Positions 1 through 5,175 of a stretch of 13,697 bases of DNA are shown in pieces (position 1 is the stretch's first letter; the number at the start of each line of letters is the position of its first letter). Both the position numbers and the translations under genes were made by a program. A model generated the notes under the pieces. The model saw nothing but the letters and a program-made list of their open reading frames with translations. It did not search any database and was not told the origin of the DNA. Origin of the DNA: GWC2-37-8 sp964485555 (GTDB taxonomy: Bacteria > Patescibacteriota > Minisyncoccia > Moranbacterales > GWC2-37-73); the NCBI GenBank assembly GCA_964485555.1, contig CAZAJN010000082.1, positions 1-13,697 on the forward strand, read 5' to 3'.

Positions 1-21
1 ATGGACCCAACTAAACACGTG

Positions 22-93
22 TGCCTGAGGAGAGAATTGAACTCACGACACGTGGATTTTCAATCCACTGCTCTACCACTGAGCTACTCAGGC
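22..93 (-). tRNA. tRNA-Phe (anticodon GAA)
   Basis: On the minus strand the sequence folds as a 72-nt cloverleaf. The acceptor stem pairs GCCTGAG with CTCAGGC and the discriminator is A. The anticodon stem GTGGA/TCCAC carries the loop TTGAAAA, giving GAA. The T stem has one U-U mismatch but keeps the TTCAATT loop. No CCA is encoded; the next bases are CAC. It lies 66 nt downstream of tRNA-Val(TAC) on the same strand and no separate promoter is evident, so co-transcription is likely. Confidence 0.95.
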
Positions 94-104
94 ATCGACA
101 AGTC

Positions 105-117
105 GTCGCAAAGCGAC
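105..117. other. small hairpin between two tRNA genes
   Basis: GTCGC-aaa-GCGAC forms a perfect 5-bp stem in the spacer between tRNA-Val(TAC) and tRNA-Phe(GAA). There is no T-run on the minus strand after it, so it is more likely a spacer or processing structure of a joint precursor than a terminator. A short palindrome, TGTTTTTAAAAACA, lies beside it at 134-147. Confidence 0.3.
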
Positions 118-159
118 TACTACTTTTAAATTTTGTTTTTAAAAACAGTCTTGTACGGG

Positions 160-233
160 TGGGCGATACTGGACTCGAACCAGTGACCCCTTCTTTGTAA
201 GAGAAGTGCTCTAGCCAACTGAGCTAATCGCCC
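160..233 (-). tRNA. tRNA-Val (anticodon TAC)
   Basis: A 74-nt cloverleaf on the minus strand. The acceptor GGGCGAT pairs with ATCGCCC and the discriminator is A. The anticodon stem CTTCT/AGAAG carries the loop CTTACAA, giving TAC (reads GUN/GUR valine codons). The T loop TTCGAGT is standard. CCA is not encoded. A second valine tRNA with anticodon GAC is at the far side of the window. Confidence 0.96.
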
Positions 234-239
234 GTAAAT

Positions 240-378
240 GGAAAATTTTTAATTTCCAATTTCCAATTTCTAATTTCTAAACAAATCCAAATGATTAAAT
301 TTCTAAAACATTTAAAATTAATTCATTGAAAAATTGTGAATTGTTTGAAAATTGTGAATTGAAAATTGAAAATTTTCC
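240..378. repeat. AT-rich imperfect inverted repeat in intergenic space
   Basis: The gap between tRNA-Leu(GAG) and tRNA-Val(TAC) is filled by AATTTCC/AATTTCT-type tandem units on the left and AATTGTGAA/AATTGAAAA units on the right. The ends match as GGAAAATT (240-247) and AATTTTCC (371-378), and the centre (AATGATTAAATTT against AAAATTAATTCATT) is also roughly complementary. The whole tract can therefore fold as one long imperfect hairpin. I infer a dispersed intergenic repeat or MITE-like remnant; it encodes nothing. Confidence 0.5.
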
Positions 379-383
379 TTATG

Positions 384-468
384 TGGGCGAAAGAGGACTT
401 GAACCTCCAAGGGATTGCTCCCACAAGAACCTCAATCTTGCGCGTATACCAAATTCCGCCATCCGCCC
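384..468 (-). tRNA. tRNA-Leu (anticodon GAG)
   Basis: An 85-nt class II tRNA on the minus strand with the long variable arm expected of leucine tRNAs. The acceptor GGGCGGA pairs with TTCGCCC (one G-T pair) and the discriminator is A. The anticodon stem CAAGA/TCTTG carries the loop TTGAGGT, giving GAG (reads CUC/CUU). The T loop is TTCAAGT. CCA is not encoded. It lies 46 nt downstream of the L19 gene, with a GC-rich palindrome in the gap. Confidence 0.95.
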
Positions 469-479
469 TACTAAACGCA

Positions 480-497
480 TCCCGCCGATTGGCGGGA
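480..497. repeat. short GC-rich palindrome TCCCGCC-gatt-GGCGGGA
   Basis: A perfect 7-bp inverted repeat with a 4-nt loop lies between the 3' end of rplS and tRNA-Leu(GAG). It stands out in an AT-rich setting. On the minus strand it could act as a stem after rplS, but no T-run follows, so termination is weakly supported. A similar palindrome sits inside the gene at 4289-4960. Confidence 0.5.
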
Positions 498-514
498 CAC
501 ACCTGCACTGAAAA

Positions 515-961
515 CTATTCAGCCTTTTCTTCTGCAACAGTTTCCTCAACAACTGCTTCTGTCTCAACTGGAGCAACTACTGCTTCCTTCTTTTTACCCT
601 TAGCATTAACACTAAGATCAGTATACTTCATTTTCAAAGATTTTGCACTTCTTTCGCGAACGAAATAAAGTTTAGCCTGTCTAACTTTGGCGCGCTTGAC
701 CAATTCGATTTTTTCAACAGCTGGAGATTGAACAGGAACAACAATTTCCACACCAACACCGTTAGAAACTTTTCTCACAGTTATCATTGATGAAGAACTT
801 TGATTTCCTTTCACGGAAATAACCATTCCCTCAAAAATCTGAGTTCTTTCTTTTCCTCCTTCAATAATTTTTCGGAAAACTTTCACAACATCCCCTGCTC
901 GAAAAACCGGCATTTCAGCTGTTTTTTGTGATGTATTAAAGTCCAATAATTTGTTGTTCAT
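515..961 (-). CDS. rplS: 50S ribosomal protein L19
   Basis: L19 sits at the 30S-50S interface and makes intersubunit contacts. The protein is 148 residues from the ATG at 961. The family core covers residues 1-115: PVFRAGDVVKVF, the RTQIFEGMVIS segment, TVRKVSNGVGVE and the basic VKRAKVRQAKLYFVRER tail of the SH3-like domain. A Lys/Ala/Glu/Val-rich acidic tail of about 30 residues follows and is longer than in most L19 proteins; such tails are disordered. An in-frame GTG at 976 would add five residues, but the ATG fits the family start better. A good promoter lies about 90 nt upstream, giving an untranslated leader of about 80 nt with only a weak GGA before the start. tRNA-Leu(GAG) follows. 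Confidence 0.96.
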   Translation of the reverse strand: MNNKLLDFNTSQKTAEMPVFRAGDVVKVFRKIIEGGKERTQIFEGMVISVKGNQSSSSMITVRKVSNGVGVEIVVPVQSPAVEKIELVKRAKVRQAKLYFVRERSAKSLKMKYTDLSVNAKGKKKEAVVAPVETEAVVEETVAEEKAE

Positions 962-1050
962 AGCATTAGATCCCACACGCCTACACGGGCAAGCATTTCA
1001 GCCCTCTACGGTTATAGGAAACGACATTAGTTTAATTAAAAAGCTTTTCC

Positions 1051-1079
1051 ATCATACTAGCAAAAGGGTTTTTCGTCAA
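1051..1079 (-). promoter_or_regulatory. sigma-70-type promoter of rplS
   Basis: On the minus strand TTGACG (1079-1074) and TATGAT (1056-1051) are separated by exactly 17 nt, close to the housekeeping consensus. Transcription would start near 1044 and leave a leader of about 80 nt before the rplS ATG, which could hold an autoregulatory structure; I see no convincing one. Confidence 0.7.
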
Positions 1080-1201
1080 CCTTTTTTATGCAATATTGAC
1101 AACAAAATTCAGCAAAAAAACAAAAATTGTGAGACTGCAAAAATCATATCACTTTATTTTCCCTTATTTAAAGCAAAATTTCAACAATAAAATCACCAGC
1201 C

Positions 1202-2140
1202 TTATTCTATTTTTGATAGAAAATCAACAAAATCAGCTGGCATCGGAGACTCAAATTCATATTCTTGACCAAGCAAATCAAATTTCAATTTATGAGCATG
1301 CAATAGTTGTCTTCTGGCAGAATCTTCGCCGCATTCTTCATCCAGAGTTCCATAAATACGATCGCCCACCACAGGATGTCCAATTGAAGACAGGTGGATC
1401 CTGATTTGATGCATTCTCCCTGTTTTTGGCATGACCTCAACCAAACTGAAACTCACGTATTCCTTGATGACTTCAAAATGGGTTTCTGCCGGTCTAATAA
1501 TTGTTTTGGTATTATTTCGAGCAATAACCTGCTTCTTGTAGCTAGTGGAGCGCGCAATAGGTTTTTCTATTTTTCCTTTCTTTTCCACAAAAATTCCCTT
1601 TGCAATGGCCAAATAGGTCTTTTCGGCGTTCCGATTTTTGAACAATTCTTTTAATGCATAAAACGCCTCCATGTTTCTCGCTACAACCATCACACCTGAA
1701 GTATCCTTGTCCAGTCGATGCACTATTCCTGGACGCATTTGAGCCCCTTCTGAATCATCGTGAACATTCCTGATCTCCGGATAAAGGGCAATGAGTCCAT
1801 TCACTAATGTATTGGTCTTCTCATTGAAGCTTGGATGAACCTGGATTCCGGCCTGCTTGTCGACAACAACAATATCCTCATTCTCAAACAAGATATTCAA
1901 CCTTACATCATTATTCATTTGCAAACTCTTATTCTCAAGCTCCTTGGAAAAATCTTTCAGCATCACACAATCACCCTCTTCCAGAATATAACTTGGCTTA
2001 ACACTTTTATTGCCAACCAAAACCGAGCCACTCTTAATTCGTCGGATGATCTCTCCGCGCGAATACAAAAAAAACTCCTTCACTAGGAATTTATCTATGC
2101 GCTTTCCTGCGCCGTCTTGTTCAATAATGATCTTTTCCAT
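1202..2140 (-). CDS. RluA/RluD-family 23S rRNA pseudouridine synthase
   Basis: This enzyme isomerises specific uridines to pseudouridine, in this family most often in 23S rRNA (RluC/RluD type). At 312 residues it has the usual family length. An S4 RNA-binding domain covers about residues 13-62 (GKRIDKFLVKEF, RRIKSGSVLVGNK, LEEGD). The catalytic domain has the signature HRLDKDTSG at 141-149, with D144 as the expected nucleophilic aspartate, then GRMHQIRIHLSSIGHPVVGD and a C-terminal LLHAHKL motif. These two domains support RluD-like over RsuA-like proteins, but the exact target uridine cannot be told. The start at 2140 has no Shine-Dalgarno sequence. A hairpin (2151-2173) and the structured element near tRNA-Leu(TAG) lie directly upstream. 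Confidence 0.94.
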   Translation of the reverse strand: MEKIIIEQDGAGKRIDKFLVKEFFLYSRGEIIRRIKSGSVLVGNKSVKPSYILEEGDCVMLKDFSKELENKSLQMNNDVRLNILFENEDIVVVDKQAGIQVHPSFNEKTNTLVNGLIALYPEIRNVHDDSEGAQMRPGIVHRLDKDTSGVMVVARNMEAFYALKELFKNRNAEKTYLAIAKGIFVEKKGKIEKPIARSTSYKKQVIARNNTKTIIRPAETHFEVIKEYVSFSLVEVMPKTGRMHQIRIHLSSIGHPVVGDRIYGTLDEECGEDSARRQLLHAHKLKFDLLGQEYEFESPMPADFVDFLSKIE

Positions 2141-2150
2141 TTTTTAATAC

Positions 2151-2173
2151 TTGTTTCATTCTCAATGAAACAA
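2151..2173. other. hairpin upstream of the pseudouridine synthase start
   Basis: TTGTTTCAT and ATGAAACAA form a perfect 9-bp inverted repeat around a 5-nt loop, 10 nt before the start codon at 2140. On the plus strand it is followed by TTTTAC, so it could weakly terminate plus-strand transcripts. On the minus strand it would sit in the leader of the synthase mRNA and could affect initiation. The half-sites TGTTTCA/TGAAACA resemble parS arms but the central CACGTG is missing. Confidence 0.45.
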
Positions 2174-2182
2174 TTTTACTTA

Positions 2183-2311
2183 GTGCCCAGAAGAGGACAT
2201 CTCACTCGCTCCGCTAATCAGCGGAGCTCTTTGAAACCCTTCGGTTTTAAGACTTCCGGCCACGGGGAAATATCTTTCCCCGACCCCCTTTGTTCTCGTC
2301 CTCTTTTTTTT
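2183..2311 (+). ncRNA. candidate structured RNA or compound palindromic element
   Basis: The gap between the pseudouridine synthase and tRNA-Leu(TAG) holds an unusually ordered set of stems. A closing stem AAGAGGAC (2191-2198)/GTCCTCTT (2298-2305) encloses three hairpins: GCTCCGCT-aatc-AGCGGAGC (2208-2227), TTGAAACC-cttc-GGTTTTAA (2231-2250, one G-T pair) and CGGGGAAA-tatc-TTTCCCCG (2263-2282). An eight-T run (2304-2311) follows the closing stem on the plus strand, as at the 3' end of a small RNA. I do not recognise an RNA family and see no strong plus-strand promoter. It may instead be a mobile palindrome cassette. Strand is inferred from the T-run only. Confidence 0.35.
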
Positions 2312-2323
2312 AAAAATTTCTTG

Positions 2324-2405
2324 TGCCCAGGAGAGGACTCGAACCTCCACAGATTGCTCTACCAGTTCCTAAGACTGGCGTGTATACCAATTCCACCACC
2401 TGGGC
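2324..2405 (-). tRNA. tRNA-Leu (anticodon TAG)
   Basis: An 82-nt class II tRNA on the minus strand with a long variable arm. The acceptor GCCCAGG pairs perfectly with CCTGGGC and the discriminator is A. The anticodon stem CCAGT/ACTGG carries the loop CTTAGGA, giving TAG (reads CUN leucine codons). The T loop is TTCGAGT. CCA is not encoded. It has its own promoter just upstream. A 16-nt copy of its 3' end (15 of 16 identical) lies at 2183-2198. Confidence 0.96.
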
Positions 2406-2423
2406 ATCAAAACTACAATATTG

Positions 2424-2452
2424 AGTATAAACTACTTATTGCAGTTAGACAA
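2424..2452 (-). promoter_or_regulatory. sigma-70-type promoter of tRNA-Leu(TAG)
   Basis: Minus-strand TTGTCT (2452-2447) and TATACT (2429-2424) are 17 nt apart, in the short space between the stop codon at 2456 and the tRNA. The predicted start near 2417 leaves about 12 nt of 5' leader before the tRNA, for RNase P to remove. Confidence 0.7.
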
Positions 2453-2455
2453 GAC

Positions 2456-2749
2456 TTATGATATCAATTTTTGAATTCTTTCAGCTTCCACTTGAAGAGC
2501 TCCACTTTCTTCATATTCGCCATGATGCCTGGTTCCCTCCCCATAAGTTTCCCTTTTTTGATCGAGATGAAAATTGATAACCAGCGTCAATCCTTCCAAA
2601 TGTGAGTACATGTGAAACCTTGGGTAGCCGCTTTGTGCCAAGGGCCGGACAAAACTCATCTCGTCCCCATCCTTTCTTTGAAAAGTATACCCTGCCCTTC
2701 TAAGAAGATTTACCGGATTTTCCTTGATGTTTTCGATTCTTATTTTCAT
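2456..2749 (-). CDS. conserved hypothetical protein, 97 residues
   Basis: I do not recognise a characterised family. The 97-residue protein is soluble, with no signal peptide or membrane segment. The first half mixes basic and acidic residues (KENPVNLLRRAGYTF, RKDGDEMSFVRP). The centre holds a histidine-rich stretch, PRFHMYSHLEG, then a beta-like LTLVINFHLDQ, and the end is TRHHGEYEESGALQVEAERI. The histidines and acidic residues could bind a metal, but this is speculation. The look is of a small conserved protein of Patescibacteria. It starts 25 nt after the CCA-adding enzyme gene and has no Shine-Dalgarno sequence, so it is probably the last gene of that transcript. Confidence 0.8.
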   Translation of the reverse strand: MKIRIENIKENPVNLLRRAGYTFQRKDGDEMSFVRPLAQSGYPRFHMYSHLEGLTLVINFHLDQKRETYGEGTRHHGEYEESGALQVEAERIQKLIS

Positions 2750-2774
2750 ATGTATTGAGATTTATATTATAATT

Positions 2775-4250
2775 CTATTTGACCCAATGTTTTCCTTTTA
2801 TCTCTCTGTCATCCTCTTCTTTTTTTTCTTCAATTTTTTCCTTGGCCATTTCTCTCAATTTTGCCAAATCCTCTTCAGCCAATTGTTTGGCGCGATCTGA
2901 AAGAAATTCTTTGTGGTTCTTCTCAGTTTCTTCAATCACTTCAGCCAAAAGCACATCGAGAATCGCTCCGATTTTCGGTCCTGGCGCTATTTTCAAATCT
3001 TTCATGAGGTCACTACCATTGATCTTCAACATCTTAACTGAAACAGCGTCCTTAGAAACTTTTTCAATTACATATTCCAAATGTCTCAATTTATAGGGTT
3101 TAGCCTTGGGCGTTCCACTTCCAAGACGATCAGCAATTCGCACATCCATCAAATCTTTCATGTTCTCGAGCCCGACTTTTTTTATGAGCCTTCTGACGCT
3201 AGCCTCTCCAACCTCATCTGGATTATAATAAAACATATGATTGTCCACCAGCATTGTTACTTTGTCGATGACCTCATTTGAAAACCTGAGCCTGGTCAGG
3301 ATGTTTTTCACCACCCTGGCGCCCACATGATCATGATTATAAAAAGTTGCATAAAGTCCCTCTCCGCGCTTTGTTTGCGGCTTGGCAATGTCATGAAAAA
3401 GAGCAGCTAGCCTCACCTCCATTTTTTTTGAAGGACAATATTTCAAAGCCAAAATCAAATGTTTATAGATAGTGTGGATGTGATGTCTGTTCTGCGCCAC
3501 TCCAACCCCTTTTTCCAATTCAGGAATAATATATTCCAGTTGGCCAGTTTTGTGCAACATTTCAACTCCTTCAGCAGGATTGTCCGAAAGAATAATTTTT
3601 GTGAATTCATCTTTTATTCTTTCCATCGCAACATGCTTGATAAGTTCCGCATTTTTTTCCAAGGCCTGAAAAGTCTTCTCTTCGATTTCGAAATTGAGCT
3701 GCGCATGAAAACGTATCGCCCTGATGATCCTGAGAGCATCTTCACCGAATCGCTCATTGGCATCTCCCACGGTGCGAATAATTTTATTTTCAATATCGTG
3801 CTGTCCCTCAAACAAGTCAACAATCTCAAAATCATTTTCGCCTTTTAATTTCAAAGCTATCGCATTCATTGTGAAATCACGCCTGCTCAAATCTTCCTCA
3901 AGAGTCTGAGCAAATTTAACATCATCCGGACGTCTTCGATCTGAATATTGAGATTCAATTCTATATGTGGTCACTTCAACGACATCATGTTCTCTATCTT
4001 CTTTCAAATTTCCATTCTCAATAAATTTTTCCACCTTCACCCCCACTGTTCCGAAATCATTCTCATAAAAACTGTCAGGGAAAATTTCAACCACTTTGTC
4101 AGGCGTTGCATTCGTCGTAATATCCCAATCATTTGGAACTCTGTCCATGATCAAATCGCGCACACAGCCGCCAACTATGTACGATTCAAAACCACCAGCT
4201 TGAATTGTTTTCAAAACCTCAATGACGGGCCTTGGTATTTTTCGGATCAT
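2775..4250 (-). CDS. cca: CCA-adding tRNA nucleotidyltransferase with HD domain
   Basis: This enzyme adds or repairs the 3' CCA of tRNAs from CTP and ATP without a template. The 491-residue protein is a class II nucleotidyltransferase. It has GGCVRD at 27-32, the carboxylates of DWD at 41-43 (metal binding), SRRDFTMNAI at 122-131, and RIIRAIRF at 174-181. An HD-type domain follows, with HD at 286-287 and YNHDHVG near 304-310, as in enzymes with phosphohydrolase activity. The C-terminus is a charged, probably helical tail. Poly(A) polymerases share this fold, but every tRNA gene in the window lacks CCA, which favours CCA addition. It starts 11 nt after tRNA-Arg(CCT) and precedes a 97-residue gene by 25 nt. 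Confidence 0.93.
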   Translation of the reverse strand: MIRKIPRPVIEVLKTIQAGGFESYIVGGCVRDLIMDRVPNDWDITTNATPDKVVEIFPDSFYENDFGTVGVKVEKFIENGNLKEDREHDVVEVTTYRIESQYSDRRRPDDVKFAQTLEEDLSRRDFTMNAIALKLKGENDFEIVDLFEGQHDIENKIIRTVGDANERFGEDALRIIRAIRFHAQLNFEIEEKTFQALEKNAELIKHVAMERIKDEFTKIILSDNPAEGVEMLHKTGQLEYIIPELEKGVGVAQNRHHIHTIYKHLILALKYCPSKKMEVRLAALFHDIAKPQTKRGEGLYATFYNHDHVGARVVKNILTRLRFSNEVIDKVTMLVDNHMFYYNPDEVGEASVRRLIKKVGLENMKDLMDVRIADRLGSGTPKAKPYKLRHLEYVIEKVSKDAVSVKMLKINGSDLMKDLKIAPGPKIGAILDVLLAEVIEETEKNHKEFLSDRAKQLAEEDLAKLREMAKEKIEEKKEEDDREIKGKHWVK

Positions 4251-4261
4251 AAACTTACATG

Positions 4262-4333
4262 TGCTCCCACCAAGAATCGAACTTGGATCTAGGGCTTAGG
4301 AGTCCCTTGTTCTATCCGTTGAACTATGGAAGC
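4262..4333 (-). tRNA. tRNA-Arg (anticodon CCT)
   Basis: A 72-nt cloverleaf on the minus strand. The acceptor GCTTCCA pairs with TGGGAGC (one T-G pair) and the discriminator is A. The anticodon stem AGGGA/GCCCT has an A-G mismatch at the loop-closing pair; the loop CTCCTAA gives CCT (reads AGG). The T stem CCAAG/CTTGG with loop TTCGATT is perfect. CCA is not encoded. Its first 45 nt are also the end of the upstream protein gene, and the cca start codon lies 11 nt downstream. Confidence 0.93.
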
Positions 4334-4960
4334 AGGTATCAATTGCAATTTAATAAAAGTTATCATACTCATGATCAACTTGAAATGTTCATTGCCTTTC
4401 GTCACTCTAACTCTACACATTCCGTATGGAAGTTTTCCTATTTTTTTTCCTTTTATTGTATTTATGCTCAATATTTTTTCCATATCTACACCGCAAATAC
4501 CTGCCCAATATTTTTTTGCATCAAACCTATCAATATCATCGTAAATTCTTATAGAAATGCGTAGATCTTTTCTACGCACACCAATTTCAACCAAACATTC
4601 AATGAAAACTCTCACCATCAACGGGTCGCTATTTATCATATCAAGTCCACTCTTCGTGCCTTCTCCCCAATATAAAGATGCTAATATTAAGAGCTTATCT
4701 CTTTTTCCAATTTTTTTCAGAAGATTATCCGCCCTGTCGGCGGAATTATTCCATTGTTTTTTCGACCTAGCCTTGCTTCCACCTTGCTTTTCTTTTAATA
4801 TTCCCAAATATTCGGGGAAAACAACCACATCTTTTGCATATTTGAAAACAGTAGACCCTCCTCTGTCCAAGAGTTTACAAATTTCAGGCAAACTGTGCCC
4901 AGTTTCCCGCAACTTAATTATCCTCGCTATTTCATGTTTATTAATCGGCTTTCCTCTCAT
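4289..4960 (-). CDS. helix-turn-helix protein with LAGLIDADG-like domain
   Basis: A 223-residue soluble, basic protein. Residues about 5-45 look like a homeodomain-type helix-turn-helix (KHEIARIIKLRETGHSLPEI, then KLLDRGGSTVFKYAKDV). From about residue 88, LILASLYWGEGTKSG, INSDPLMVRVFIECL, GV and the ISIRIYDDID segment resemble the first helix and following strands of LAGLIDADG homing endonucleases, though the acidic residue sits in a degenerate GEGT motif. I infer a DNA-binding protein whose nuclease activity is doubtful. It is a type I associate with Patescibacteria. The last 15 codons and the TAG stop are inside tRNA-Arg(CCT), so tRNA maturation would cut the 3' end off its mRNA. A TCCGCC/GGCGGA palindrome lies in the linker before the second domain. 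No Shine-Dalgarno sequence. Confidence 0.8.
   Translation of the reverse strand: MRGKPINKHEIARIIKLRETGHSLPEICKLLDRGGSTVFKYAKDVVVFPEYLGILKEKQGGSKARSKKQWNNSADRADNLLKKIGKRDKLLILASLYWGEGTKSGLDMINSDPLMVRVFIECLVEIGVRRKDLRISIRIYDDIDRFDAKKYWAGICGVDMEKILSINTIKGKKIGKLPYGMCRVRVTKGNEHFKLIMSMITFIKLQLIPASIVQRIEQGTPKP
4728..4744. repeat. short palindrome TCCGCC-ctgtc-GGCGGA inside a gene
   Basis: A perfect 6-bp inverted repeat with a 5-nt loop, GC-rich against its surroundings. It is read through in frame by the helix-turn-helix protein and encodes the ADRAD region of the linker between its two domains. It belongs to the same class of short palindromes as the one at 480-497. Confidence 0.45.
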
Positions 4961-5015
4961 ATTCTAATTCTAATGGATAGAAAGAATACGGTCAAGGACG
5001 ATAATATAAACTATG

Positions 5016-5086
5016 TGGAGATAAGGAGAATCGAACTCCTGCTACTTGCATGCCATGCAAATGTTCTACCACTGAACTATATCCCC
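5016..5086 (-). tRNA. tRNA-Ala (anticodon GGC)
   Basis: A 71-nt cloverleaf on the minus strand. The acceptor GGGGATA pairs with TATCTCC, and the third pair is G-T, the G3:U70 pair that alanyl-tRNA synthetase recognises. The discriminator is A. The anticodon stem TTTGC/GCAAG carries the loop ATGGCAT, giving GGC (reads GCC/GCU). The T loop is TTCGATT. CCA is not encoded. It is transcribed away from the ligase gene from its own promoter. Confidence 0.96.
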
Positions 5087-5109
5087 GTTTCATTTTTGTC
5101 AGTATTTCT

Positions 5110-5137
5110 ATCATACCAACTACGCAGACCAGGTCAA
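5110..5137 (-). promoter_or_regulatory. sigma-70-type promoter of tRNA-Ala(GGC)
   Basis: Minus-strand TTGACC (5137-5132) and TATGAT (5115-5110) are 16 nt apart. Transcription would start near 5103, about 17 nt before the tRNA. It shares a 90-bp divergent gap with the start of the ligase gene. Confidence 0.65.
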
Positions 5138-5163
5138 TGGCTATTTTAAATGGAGAAATACGC

Positions 5164-5169
5164 TATAAT
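5164..5169 (+). promoter_or_regulatory. consensus -10 box immediately before the ligase start codon
   Basis: A perfect TATAAT ends 6 nt before the ATG at 5176. A transcript starting the usual distance downstream would begin at or next to the ATG, so the mRNA would be leaderless. No good -35 hexamer is visible at 16-18 nt spacing, so this is a candidate only. Confidence 0.4.
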
Positions 5170-5175
5170 GTAAAT

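Noticed and set aside
961..1045. An L19 autoregulatory leader RNA
   Set aside because: The leader of about 80 nt holds only short, weak stems and direct AATGCT repeats; I could not draw a stable conserved structure.
2151..2173. An additional parS-like site upstream of the pseudouridine synthase
   Set aside because: Only TGTTTCA and TGAAACA arms are present. The central CACGTG is replaced by a 7-nt unrelated spacer, so it is read as a hairpin.
3614..3835. Short frames antisense to the CCA-adding enzyme
   Set aside because: They are out-of-frame products of a clear 491-residue gene with all its motifs and have no start context of their own.
5050..5175. Longer N-terminus of the ligase starting at 5050
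   Set aside because: This part overlaps tRNA-Ala and its promoter, and its residues are polar and tRNA-derived. ATG 5176 directly precedes the natural N-terminus and membrane helices.
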